This document shows positions 34,798 through 42,994 of a stretch of DNA of 64,000 nucleotides, piece after piece. Position numbers and translations under genes: made by a program. Every line of letters begins with the position of its first letter. Position 1 is the stretch's first letter. The stretch spans positions 1-64,000 of the forward strand of contig JAEMRT010000009.1 in NCBI GenBank assembly GCA_016463225.1, written 5' to 3'. Below the pieces are notes generated by a model. That model was given only the letters and a program-made list of their open reading frames with translations. It was not told the DNA's origin and searched no databases. This DNA is from Sphingopyxis sp. (GTDB lineage: Bacteria; Pseudomonadota; Alphaproteobacteria; Sphingomonadales; Sphingomonadaceae).

Positions 34798-35550
34798 CTA
34801 ATATCGGCCGGAAAGCAGCGCCCCGGCGCGAGGCACCCGGGTTGACAATTCAAGACGCGTCAACACCTGATGCGCCGTGCAAATCGCGGCTGACACGACG
34901 GGCAAGCCGATCGCATCCTCGATCGTCTGCACCGACGGCAGCGAGGGCATCTGGACGCACGCCGAGAGGACAAGCGCGTCGATGCCGGTGAGGTCGAGCC
35001 GCTTGTAATGTTCGAGGAGATTGGCGGGGTCCTGCGCCGCGACCTCCAGATTGTCGGGGATTTCGAGCGCGAGCCAGTCGGACACTTCGACACCCTCGCC
35101 CTCGATATAGGAGACGACCATCTAGGTCAGCGGCTTCATATAGGGCGCGATCAGCGCGATGCGCTTCGCCTTTAGCGCCGCCAGCCCCTCGATCAGCGCG
35201 CCCGCGCTGGTGACCACCGGCGCGGCATGACCGTTCTCGACCGTCCGCTGGTGCAGCCGCGCCTCGGACTGGCGATGATAGCCCTCGCCCATGCTCATGA
35301 TCGCAACGAGGCAGGCATAACCGAGGACGTCGACCGCGGCGTCCGACAGCTCAAGCGCGCAGCGATCGGAATCGGCGTCCATCGCGGCGAGCTCCTCTTT
35401 CGTCACCTTCCTCATCCGCATCCGCGACGAGTGGAAGGTGAAACGTTCGGGTGCGATGCTCTCCCGCGCGCGCAGCAGCGCCGGAATCTCGGTTTCCATC
35501 GTGACGTTCGAGCTGGGTACGATCTGCCCGATGCGGATTGGTCTGGTCAT
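34798..35550 (-). pseudogene. Maleate cis-trans isomerase (NicE-like) interrupted by an amber codon
   Basis: Both halves are in one frame: MTRPIRIGQIVPSSNVTMET...IALIAPYMKPLT, then TAG (35122-35124), then MVVSYIEGEGVEVSDWLALE...LPSVQTIEDAIGLPVVSAAI...AGALLSGRY. Homologues such as NicE have a sense codon there (as I recall PLTEMVV, so GAG to TAG is possible). The catalytic cysteines remain (LGYACLVA and SACVQMPS). The enzyme turns maleate into fumarate. It is the last gene of the eight-gene tryptophan operon, 11 bp after the FAH-family gene. A sequencing error cannot be excluded. Confidence 0.8.
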
Positions 35551-35561
35551 CACCCGCCCCC

Positions 35562-36470
35562 TCAGACCGCGATGATCGGGTTGCGCAGGGTACCGATCCC
35601 CTCGACCGTGCATTCGACGACGTCACCCGGCCACATAAACTCCTGCGGATCGCGGCCCGCGCCGACCCCCGCGGGGGTGCCGGTCGCGATGATGTCGCCG
35701 GGTTCGAGCGTCATCACGCTCGAAATATCGGCGATCAGCTGGTTCACGTTGAACAGCATGAAGCGCGTGTTGCTGTTCTGCTTCTCGACGCCGTTGACGT
35801 GGGTCAGGATATTGAGATTGTGTGGGTCGCCGATCTCGTCGGGGGTGACGATGCACGGCCCCATCGGCGCGAAGCTGTCCTGCCCCTTCGACACGATCCA
35901 CTGTCCGGCGCGGCGGCAATCACGCGCCGACACATCGTTTATGACCGTGTAGCCGAAGACATGAACGAGCGCGTCGGCCTCCGAGACGCCGCGCGCCCTG
36001 CTGCCAATGATCACTGCCAGCTCGGTTTCCCAGTCGAGCTGCTGCGTCACCTTCGAATTGTGGCGGATCGGATCGTTCCACGCGACCACGGCGGTCGGCG
36101 GTTTCGAGAAGATCACCGGCTGCTGCGGCAGCTCGTTCGACGTGTCGAGCGAGCGCGCCGATTCAGCGACATGCTCGGTGTAGTTGAGGCCGATTCCGAA
36201 GATATTCTTGCGCGGGCGCGGGATCGGCGCGAGCAAGGTGACATTGCCCTCGGGCAGCGAGGTACCGATCAGGTCAGCGGTGGTCGCGGCTGCGACGGCT
36301 TCCTTCAGAAAGCGGAGCGCGATGGGCCCCAGATCGATGAAATCGAGCATCGTCGACGGCAGGTCATGCCCGATCGCATCGCCGAAATATTCGACGTCGA
36401 TCACGAGGCCATCGTGGAGAAGGCCGAGCCGGGGTTCGGTCTCGACCGTGCGATAAGTCACGAAGCGCAT
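35562..36470 (-). CDS. Fumarylacetoacetate hydrolase family enzyme
   Basis: A 302-residue FAH-fold hydrolase of the fumarylpyruvate-hydrolase size. Metal ligands are seen in the family motifs DWETELAVIIGSRAR, GYTVINDVSARD and TGTPAGVG. It cleaves C-C bonds in 1,3-diketo acids. In this operon it follows a gentisate-type dioxygenase, so its substrate should be the maleyl- or maleamyl-pyruvate made by ring fission; the assignment to the cis isomer is an inference from the maleate isomerase next to it. The ATG at 36470 (MRFVTY) has an AGGACT ribosome site. Confidence 0.88.
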   Translation of the reverse strand: MRFVTYRTVETEPRLGLLHDGLVIDVEYFGDAIGHDLPSTMLDFIDLGPIALRFLKEAVAAATTADLIGTSLPEGNVTLLAPIPRPRKNIFGIGLNYTEHVAESARSLDTSNELPQQPVIFSKPPTAVVAWNDPIRHNSKVTQQLDWETELAVIIGSRARGVSEADALVHVFGYTVINDVSARDCRRAGQWIVSKGQDSFAPMGPCIVTPDEIGDPHNLNILTHVNGVEKQNSNTRFMLFNVNQLIADISSVMTLEPGDIIATGTPAGVGAGRDPQEFMWPGDVVECTVEGIGTLRNPIIAV

Positions 36471-36489
36471 AGATAGTCCTGTCTGCAAG

Positions 36490-37620
36490 TCAGGCGGGTT
36501 GGTGGCCGCCATTTTCGGAATAAGGCTCCTCGATCCGGACGCCGAGGGCCTCCATCACGGGGAAATCGTTGAACGAGAAGAGGAAGGCCTCTTCGGACGC
36601 GTCGAGATTGACGTGCTCGTGCCACGTCCAGGCGGGCACGCAGAAAATGTCGTGCGTGCTCCAGTCGAACCGCTCGCCGCCGATGATCGAATAGCCGCGG
36701 CCGCGCGCGACATTATAGACGACATTGCCGGTGTGGCGGTGCGCTTGTCCGTGGAAACCGGGTTTGAGCATCTGCATATGCGCGCCCATCGTCTGAAGCG
36801 CCCAGCCGCCGGTGAGCGGGTTCGAATAGCGCACCATATGGCCGTCGAAGGGGGTGCCGTCGGACACTTTCGCAAGTTTCCATAGCGCATCGCGCGTTGC
36901 GTCCCAGCGATAGACCATCACCGGCGACCAAGGCTTGTCCCACGCGCCGATGCCCTCGGGCCGCAGCCCGCCGCCATAGCTGAGCGGCAAGTCGTCGGTC
37001 GGAAAAGCCGCCGTCTGTGCGGGCTGGTCATAGACCGCGTAGAAATTGGTCTCGAGGCTGTTCATCAGCGGAATGTCGAGCCCGTCCTGCCAGATCGACA
37101 CCTCGCCATCGGCGACGACGCCATGGTCGTGCCAGCACCCGCCCGGCGTCAGCACATAATCGTTTGCGCCCAATGTGATGTGGTGCCCGTCGACGACGGT
37201 ATAGGCGCCCTTCCCTTCCATGATGAAACGGTGCGCCGAGGCGGTGTGGCGGTGCGCAGGGGTGATCTCGCCGGGTCGCATCGCCTGCATCCCGCTGAAC
37301 AGCCAGCCGCAGACCGCGACATTCTCGCGCCCCGCATCGCTGTCATTGAGCAGGGTCACGACACGGCGCCCCGCTTCCTCGGGCTTTACCAGCTCGAGCG
37401 CGCGCATACACATCGCGCGCATCTCGGCATAGCGCCAGAGCGTTGGGCGATAGCGCGTTTCGGGCTCCCACGGCTCGATCGCATTGGCGCGTTTCCAGAA
37501 GGCGCCAGCGTTGCGACCGGCAAGCTCTTCGTAGAATGCTTGAAGTTCAGGCGTGTCGGTGACGCGCGCGCGTCCGAGCACATCGTCGCGGGGATCGATG
37601 ATGGTGGAATTGCCCGTCAT
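36490..37620 (-). CDS. Gentisate 1,2-dioxygenase-type ring-cleaving bicupin
   Basis: A 376-residue double cupin. The N-terminal cupin carries the iron ligands HRHTASAHRFIMEG, and WHDHG further on; the second cupin is HRHTGNVVYNVARG...WTWHEHVN. Relatives cleave gentisate, salicylate, 1-hydroxy-2-naphthoate, 5-nitrosalicylate or 5-aminosalicylate between C1 and C2. Kynureninase and a nitrilase-type hydrolase precede it in the same operon, so a hydroxyanthranilate is a better candidate substrate than gentisate. It overlaps the nitrilase stop by 4 bp. Substrate unproven. Confidence 0.85.
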   Translation of the reverse strand: MTGNSTIIDPRDDVLGRARVTDTPELQAFYEELAGRNAGAFWKRANAIEPWEPETRYRPTLWRYAEMRAMCMRALELVKPEEAGRRVVTLLNDSDAGRENVAVCGWLFSGMQAMRPGEITPAHRHTASAHRFIMEGKGAYTVVDGHHITLGANDYVLTPGGCWHDHGVVADGEVSIWQDGLDIPLMNSLETNFYAVYDQPAQTAAFPTDDLPLSYGGGLRPEGIGAWDKPWSPVMVYRWDATRDALWKLAKVSDGTPFDGHMVRYSNPLTGGWALQTMGAHMQMLKPGFHGQAHRHTGNVVYNVARGRGYSIIGGERFDWSTHDIFCVPAWTWHEHVNLDASEEAFLFSFNDFPVMEALGVRIEEPYSENGGHQPA

Positions 37621-38636
37621 GACGGCGTCTCCTCGTCCGGATCGGTCGCGGGCGGCGGCAGGTCCATGAAATGGGCCGACGCGCGGGGGGTCCGGTCGAC
37701 CGTCAGGTTGAAGATGTCGAAGCGGTTATAGCCGCCGATGATATCGTGCATCAGCTTGGGGCGGATACAGTCGCCAAGGTCGATATCGGCATAGACGATG
37801 CCCTCTTCGTCGATCAGCGCCTCGCCCACCAGATTGCCGTGCGGGTCGATGACGCCCGAAAAGGCGCTATTCGGCCGCGACAATAGTTCGCGGTTCTGCG
37901 GCCGGTCGGTGCTCATTGCGTCGATGATTTCGGCGCTCACCGCTGAGCAGGCAACGATCGTGAAGACCTTGCCCTCAAAGCTGTGCGCGGTCGCGCGGAT
38001 CTTGATCGCTTCAGCCATATTGTACGACGCGGGCGCGACGGGCAGCGCGATATAATTGGCGACATGAACCAGCTCGCCCTGCGACAGCAGCGCAAAGCGC
38101 GCGAGCGTGTTGGTATTCTCGCCGCACGCGAGCGTGCCGAGCGGCCCGACCGGGGTGTCATAGACACGGATCGAACTGCCGTCGCCGCCCGCCCAGGTCA
38201 GCTTCTCGGCCCAGGTCGGGACCAGCTTGCGATGCCGCCCGAGCAAATTGCCATCGGCGCCGATGATGAGGTTGGTGTTGTAGAGCGTGCCGACGCTCAC
38301 CGGATCGCGCTCGTTGATCCCGATCACCACGGTGCAGTCATGGTCGCGCGCGGCGGCGCACAGCGCCGCGACCTCGGGACCGTCGATCGCCAGCGATGCG
38401 CGGTAGAGGCGCTCGTGCCACTCAGCCCCCTCGATCGGGGTCATCAGCCAGTTCCAATAGGGATAGGCCGAGACGAACACCTCGGGAAAGGCGACAAGCT
38501 GCGCGCCGTTGCTGGCGGCTTCAGCGATCAGCGCGCACGCCTTGTCGACCGTGCGCGCGGTATCGAGGAAGATGGGAGCCGCCTGCACCGCGGCAACGCG
38601 CGACTTGGGCAGGAAGGGTGCCGATACGTCGCTCAT
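37617..38636 (-). CDS. Nitrilase-superfamily C-N hydrolase
   Basis: A 339-residue hydrolase with the Glu-Lys-Cys triad visible: FPEVF (E52), RHRKL (K137) and ACGENTNTLAR (C171). The surrounding sequence is that of branch-1 nitrilases (YPYWNW, ALPVAPASYNMAEA). In this operon, between kynureninase and the ring-cleaving enzyme, no nitrile is expected. A role as an omega-amidase on maleamate is my hypothesis. The ATG at 38636 overlaps the kynU stop (ATGA). Confidence 0.85.
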   Translation of the reverse strand: MSDVSAPFLPKSRVAAVQAAPIFLDTARTVDKACALIAEAASNGAQLVAFPEVFVSAYPYWNWLMTPIEGAEWHERLYRASLAIDGPEVAALCAAARDHDCTVVIGINERDPVSVGTLYNTNLIIGADGNLLGRHRKLVPTWAEKLTWAGGDGSSIRVYDTPVGPLGTLACGENTNTLARFALLSQGELVHVANYIALPVAPASYNMAEAIKIRATAHSFEGKVFTIVACSAVSAEIIDAMSTDRPQNRELLSRPNSAFSGVIDPHGNLVGEALIDEEGIVYADIDLGDCIRPKLMHDIIGGYNRFDIFNLTVDRTPRASAHFMDLPPPATDPDEETPS

Positions 38637-39874
38637 GTCACCGCCGCCCGTTCGTGATATTGCGGCTTGTCCCACGCGCGCGTCACGCAGACCTTTTCCA
38701 GCCGCTTGACGGTTTCGACGATGTCCTGATAGCGCAGGTAAAGCGGCGTCAGCCCGAAGCGCAAAATGTCAGGCGCGCGGAAATCGGCGATCACGTCAAG
38801 TTCCTTGAGCGCCTGTACGATCTGGTAGCCCAGGGGATGCGCATAGGCGACCTGGCTGCCACGCTCCGCATGATCCTGCGCGCTGACCAGTTCGAAGCCA
38901 TAGGCGTCGCACAACGGCTGCATCTGCTCGATGAACAGGTCACCGAGCGCGAGCGACTTGCGGCGAACCTCGGCCATGTCAGCTTCGAGCATCAGGTCGA
39001 CGCCCACCTCGAGCGCCGCGAGCCCGAGCACCGGTGGCGTTCCGCACTGGAAGCGTTCGATCCCGGCGGCGGGAACATAATCCTCCTCGAAGGCAAAGGG
39101 CCGCGCGTGGCCGAACCAGCCCGACAGCACCGGCGTCGCCGCATGATGCCGCGCTGCCGCGAACAGAAAGGCCGGCGCGCCCGGCCCGCCGTTGAGGAAC
39201 TTGTATCCGCAGCCGATCGCAAAATCGGCGTTCGCGCCGTTAAGATCGACCGGAATCGCGCCCGCGCTGTGGCTCAAATCCCAGACAACGAGCGCGCCGA
39301 CGTCGTGCGCGGCGCGCGTGATCGCCGCCATGTCGCGGACGCGGCCCGACTTATAGTGGACCTGTGTGAGCAGCAGCACCGCGACGTCGTCGTTCAGCGC
39401 ATCGACGATGGCATCGGGCGCGACGGTGACCGCCTTGACGCGGCCACCCGAAAAAGCCTCGATGCCCTGCATCATATAGACATCGGTCGGGAAGTTGGTC
39501 GCCTCCGAAAGGATCACCGTCCGCTCGCGGCGCAGCGAAAGCGCCGCCGTCAGCGCCTTGAAAATATTCACTGACGTTGAATCGGTCGCGACGATCTCGC
39601 CCGGATCGGCGCCGAGCAATCGCCCGATCTTGTCGCCGATACGCCGCGGTGCGGTCGACCATTCGGCGCCGAGCCACGAGGTGATCAGCCCCTCGCCCCA
39701 TTCGTCAGCAACGACTTTCGCGAGGCGTTCGCCTGTCGCCTTGGGCAGCGCACCAAGCGAATTGCCGTCGAGATAGGCGAGGCCTTCGCGCAGCTCAAAG
39801 CGCTCACGAAAGGGCGCGAGCGGGTCGGCAGCGTCGAGCGCCGACACATCGGCGGCAAACATCGTGTCGGTCAT
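38633..39874 (-). CDS. kynU: Kynureninase
   Basis: A 413-residue PLP enzyme that splits kynurenines into anthranilates and alanine. Motifs are YLDGNSLGALP, TDSTSVNIFKA, WDLSHSAGAIPVDLN and the PLP lysine in GCGYKFLNGGPGAPAF. The family also accepts ring-hydroxylated kynurenines. Start and stop each overlap a neighbour by 4 bp. Confidence 0.94.
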   Translation of the reverse strand: MTDTMFAADVSALDAADPLAPFRERFELREGLAYLDGNSLGALPKATGERLAKVVADEWGEGLITSWLGAEWSTAPRRIGDKIGRLLGADPGEIVATDSTSVNIFKALTAALSLRRERTVILSEATNFPTDVYMMQGIEAFSGGRVKAVTVAPDAIVDALNDDVAVLLLTQVHYKSGRVRDMAAITRAAHDVGALVVWDLSHSAGAIPVDLNGANADFAIGCGYKFLNGGPGAPAFLFAAARHHAATPVLSGWFGHARPFAFEEDYVPAAGIERFQCGTPPVLGLAALEVGVDLMLEADMAEVRRKSLALGDLFIEQMQPLCDAYGFELVSAQDHAERGSQVAYAHPLGYQIVQALKELDVIADFRAPDILRFGLTPLYLRYQDIVETVKRLEKVCVTRAWDKPQYHERAAVT

Positions 39875-40500
39875 GCGATTTCCCTCAAGATGGCGCGCAC
39901 CGGGCTGGCGTCGGCGCCGACGATGCGCAGCGGCAGCGCGACAAGTTCGTACCGCCCGGACGGCACGTCATTGAGCACGAGGCCTTCCAATATCCGCATG
40001 TCGGCGGCCTTGACCGCCTGATGCGCGTCGAGTGTCTTCGATTGTTCGGGATCGAGCGACGCGGCATCGGTGCCGATCAGCCGCACGCCCATAGCGCCAA
40101 GCCGCGCGATCACATCGCTGGCGATCGCGGTGAAATCCGAGTCCCATTGCTCGTGCGGGAATTGCTCATAGGTCCGCAGCAAGACACGCTCGGCGCCCTC
40201 GATCGCGATCCAGTCCACATCGGCGACTTCAACCCGCCCGCGCGCATGACGGACGTCGAGCAGCACGCAAGGCCCGATATAGGCACCCAGATCGCAATCC
40301 GCCGACGAAGCGCCGTCATTGGCATAGTGCAGCGGCGCGTCGCCATGCGTCCCGGCATGCAGCGGCGTGAACATGCCGCCGACATTGACCGGACAGCCGT
40401 CGCCGATCACCGCATGGCTGTGGAGCGCAAAGGCGGGCTCGCCCGGCCACACCGGCACCGCGGCGTGCAGCGGCTGCGAAATGTCCCAGATACGGCTCAT
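39871..40500 (-). CDS. kynB: Kynurenine formamidase
   Basis: A 209-residue metal-dependent arylformamidase of the KynB type. The start WDISQPLHAAVPVWPGEP and the metal-site stretch THGDAPLHYANDGAS are characteristic. It hydrolyses N-formylkynurenine to kynurenine and formate. The ATG at 40500 overlaps the kynA stop by 4 bp; the frame running to 40776 is a shadow of kynA. Confidence 0.94.
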   Translation of the reverse strand: MSRIWDISQPLHAAVPVWPGEPAFALHSHAVIGDGCPVNVGGMFTPLHAGTHGDAPLHYANDGASSADCDLGAYIGPCVLLDVRHARGRVEVADVDWIAIEGAERVLLRTYEQFPHEQWDSDFTAIASDVIARLGAMGVRLIGTDAASLDPEQSKTLDAHQAVKAADMRILEGLVLNDVPSGRYELVALPLRIVGADASPVRAILREIA

Positions 40501-41402
40501 GCGCTCTTCCCATCGGCATAATCGCCACCCTCGCGCGGTGCCGCCATCCGCGTGCGCATCGACCAGAGTTCGGGAAAGAAGCTGAGGTCCAGCGCCTTCA
40601 CCAGATAATTGACCCCCGACGATCCGCCGGTGCCGGGCTTGTGCCCGATCACGCGCGCTACGGTCTTCATGTGCTTGAAACGCCATTCCTGGAAATAATA
40701 TTCGAGCGCGGTGATCTTCTCCGCCAGCGTGTAGATACCCCAATGCGCATCGACGTCGGTGTAGATTTTCAACCACGCATCCTCGACCGCCTCCGACGCC
40801 GCATAAGGCTTCGTCCAGTCGCGTTCGAGAATGTTCGCCGGAATATCGAAACCGCGCCGCGCGAGCAGCCGCAGGAGCTCGTCATAAAGCGACGGCGCCT
40901 CGAACGTCGCGCGCAACCGGGCGCTCGCCGCCGGATCGTCCTTATGGACGATCATCATATCCTCGCGCTTGTTGCCGAGCAGATATTCGAGCTCGCGATA
41001 TTGCTGCGACTGGAACCCCGACGCGCGGCGCAGAAAGCCGCGGAAGGTCAGGAAATCATGCGGGGTCAGTGTCGCCAGCACTTCCCAGCTGTGGATCATG
41101 TGCCGCTGGATCGTCGCGATGCGATCGAGCCCCTTCCCGGCGATCTCGAGTCGATCGGCCTTGATCGCGTTATAGACCAGCCGCCCCTCGTGCAGCACGA
41201 GCTTGATCCAAAGCTCCATCGTCTGGTGCATGATGATGAAGAGCATCTCGTCGGGCTTGTCCGACACCGGCACTTGCGCCGACAGCAGCTGCGCAGTCTG
41301 GAGATGCCGGGCATAGGTCAGGCCATTGTCCCACTGGATCGTCTCGCCATCGATCTCGGTCTCGAAAATGTCGGTGCCGCCGTCGCTAGTCTGCCTGATC
41401 AT
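40497..41402 (-). CDS. kynA: Tryptophan 2,3-dioxygenase family enzyme
   Basis: A 301-residue haem dioxygenase. The haem ligand lies in WRFKHMKTVARVIG; other family motifs are SGFQSQQYRELEYLLGNK and GTGGSSGVNYL. The indole-contacting His is present (MHQT, H59). Two pocket residues differ from the usual enzyme: LTYxxYL reads LTYARHL (His33 for Tyr), and the usual EYxxFR reads DFLTFR (Phe117 for Tyr). This may reflect a modified substrate such as 5-hydroxytryptophan. 4-bp overlaps on both sides. Confidence 0.94.
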   Translation of the reverse strand: MIRQTSDGGTDIFETEIDGETIQWDNGLTYARHLQTAQLLSAQVPVSDKPDEMLFIIMHQTMELWIKLVLHEGRLVYNAIKADRLEIAGKGLDRIATIQRHMIHSWEVLATLTPHDFLTFRGFLRRASGFQSQQYRELEYLLGNKREDMMIVHKDDPAASARLRATFEAPSLYDELLRLLARRGFDIPANILERDWTKPYAASEAVEDAWLKIYTDVDAHWGIYTLAEKITALEYYFQEWRFKHMKTVARVIGHKPGTGGSSGVNYLVKALDLSFFPELWSMRTRMAAPREGGDYADGKSA

Positions 41403-42280
41403 CGTGCCGCCTCTCCGTTTGCCGGTCCCGGTCGCGCGGGCGGCAGACGTCCCTCATAGGCGACATCGCCGCGACAGGCATCTCCGGGTTCGAGCGCTGG
41501 TTCGCCTGTGATTTTCCGGTAAATGCTCGCGAAATCCGTTTCCTCGGTCGCGCACAGCAGTTGCTCGAAACTCTCGACAACGAAATAGACGCGCTGGAAC
41601 TCGTCGAAATTATAGCGGGTCCGCATCACGCGCTCGATGTCGAGCCAGATGCGTCGCGGTTCGGGCGACGTCAGTGCCGACAGCGTTTCGGCGAAGCTCG
41701 ACATCAGGCCGCCGCCAAAGGCGCGCAATTCGCCATCTTCGACCACGAGGCCGAACTCGACGGTATAGAGCCACAACCGCCCGAGATAGTCCGACGCGCC
41801 GAGCTTTTCGGCGCGCAGCCCCGCCTGACCATAAGCCACCAGAAAGTCCGAAAAGGCCGGATCGGCGAGCACAGGCACATGACCGAATATGTCGTGAAAC
41901 ATATCGGGCTCTTCGCTGTACGCGATCTGCGCCGGCGGGCGGACAAAGTTGGCGGCGGGGAAGCGCTTGTTGGCGAGATGCTCGAAGAAAGGCTGGTTCG
42001 GAATCCAGCCGGGGACCGCGACGACCTCCCAGCCCGACGCCGGCTTCAGCAGCGCGTTGAGCTCGGCAAAATCGGGGACGCCGGGGTTCAACTGACGGAG
42101 CATGTCGAGACCTTCGAGGAAAGATCGGCAGGCATAGCCGTCCAGCGCCTGTGATTGCTGGTCGAACATCGTCCGCCACGTCGCATGCTGTTCGGCGGTG
42201 AAAGCCGCCCAGTTTTGCGGCATCGTCCAGTCCGCCGCAACGCCATCGGGCGGGGCATCGAAAATATGTGTCGCGGCCAC
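41399..42280 (-). CDS. phhA: Pterin-dependent aromatic amino acid hydroxylase, possibly tryptophan-specific
   Basis: A 293-residue enzyme of the bacterial phenylalanine 4-hydroxylase family with iron ligands H129 and H134 (FHDIFGHVP) and E175 (YTVEFG). Against Chromobacterium PheOH the two residues that separate Phe from Trp hydroxylases are changed: the Leu of VPGLIP (L101) is Trp92, and the Trp of YWYTVEFG (W180) is Leu171. Tryptophan hydroxylases also have an aromatic residue and a non-Trp there. I chose the GTG at 42280, with GGAGAG 5 bp upstream; the frame to 42493 adds untypical sequence. First gene of the operon. Confidence 0.88.
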   Translation of the reverse strand: MAATHIFDAPPDGVAADWTMPQNWAAFTAEQHATWRTMFDQQSQALDGYACRSFLEGLDMLRQLNPGVPDFAELNALLKPASGWEVVAVPGWIPNQPFFEHLANKRFPAANFVRPPAQIAYSEEPDMFHDIFGHVPVLADPAFSDFLVAYGQAGLRAEKLGASDYLGRLWLYTVEFGLVVEDGELRAFGGGLMSSFAETLSALTSPEPRRIWLDIERVMRTRYNFDEFQRVYFVVESFEQLLCATEETDFASIYRKITGEPALEPGDACRGDVAYEGRLPPARPGPANGEAAR

Positions 42281-42467
42281 GGGGTCTCTCCAACCTTCAG
42301 GCCCAAGGAATAGCGCAGCGACGCACGAACATTGTGCGGATTTCGCATGGCAAGCGTATGCAAAACGCAGTTTTGTTCTGGAGTTTTGATATTTTGCAGG
42401 ATAATGTTCTTTGAAACTGCCGAACATTCTGCCTGGTTTCGCCGTAAATTGATTCGAGACGAAACGC
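42281..42467. promoter_or_regulatory. Divergent control region between the hydroxylase operon and the Lrp-type regulator
   Basis: This AT-rich 187 bp contains the perfect dyad CAAAAC-GCA-GTTTTG (42361-42375) and an outer pair TGCAAAA/TTTTGCA (42359 and 42392). Repeated TTTTG words are typical of Lrp/AsnC binding. The regulator encoded to the right probably acts here. Confidence 0.55.
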
Positions 42468-42959
42468 ATGAACAAGCTGGACTGGAAGATCATCGCGGAG
42501 CTCGAACGCGACGGCCGGCAATCCTACGCCGAACTGGGCGAGCATGTGGGATTGTCAAAATCGCCCTGCTGGTCGCGGGTGAAGAATCTCGAAGAAAGCG
42601 GCGTGATCGAAGGCTATGCGGCGCGGCTCGATCCGATGGCACTCGGCCTCACGGTGCAGAGTTTTGTCGAGGTGCAAATCCGTTTCGACGCGCATACGGA
42701 ATTCGAGGCTGCGGTGCTGGCGCATCCCGCCATCGTCGAATGCCACACGACCGCGGGTGAGAGCGACTATTTGCTCAAGATATTTTCCAGATCAGCCGAC
42801 CATCTCGACGAACTGCTCCGCCACAATCTGTCGAAACTGCCAGGTGTGCAGCGGCTCAAGACGGTGGTGTGTCTCAAGACGATCAAGCGCCAGGGCCGTC
42901 TCGCCGAATGGGCGCGAACGACCGAAGGTCGCGGGCGCCCGGGCCAGTCTTTCGACTAG
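42468..42959 (+). CDS. Lrp/AsnC family regulator
   Basis: A 163-residue regulator: HTH (MNKLDWKIIAELERDGRQSY, LGEHVGLSKSPCWSRVKNLE) and a C-terminal RAM ligand-binding domain (VECHTTAGESDYLLKIFSRS). It is divergent from the tryptophan operon, as KynR-type Lrp proteins are in other proteobacteria, and probably activates it in response to kynurenine or tryptophan; this is context-based. Confidence 0.92.
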   Translation: MNKLDWKIIAELERDGRQSYAELGEHVGLSKSPCWSRVKNLEESGVIEGYAARLDPMALGLTVQSFVEVQIRFDAHTEFEAAVLAHPAIVECHTTAGESDYLLKIFSRSADHLDELLRHNLSKLPGVQRLKTVVCLKTIKRQGRLAEWARTTEGRGRPGQSFD

Positions 42960-42994
42960 AGCGGTTGCGGCGACCGGATCTTGGTTCTGCCCGC

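Noticed and set aside
35227-36476. Plus-strand frames over the FAH-family and maleate isomerase genes
   Set aside because: Antisense shadows without homology.
42281-42493. N-terminal extension of the aromatic amino acid hydroxylase to 42493
   Set aside because: It would cover the AT-rich operator region, and the extra residues do not resemble the family; the GTG at 42280 has a good ribosome site.
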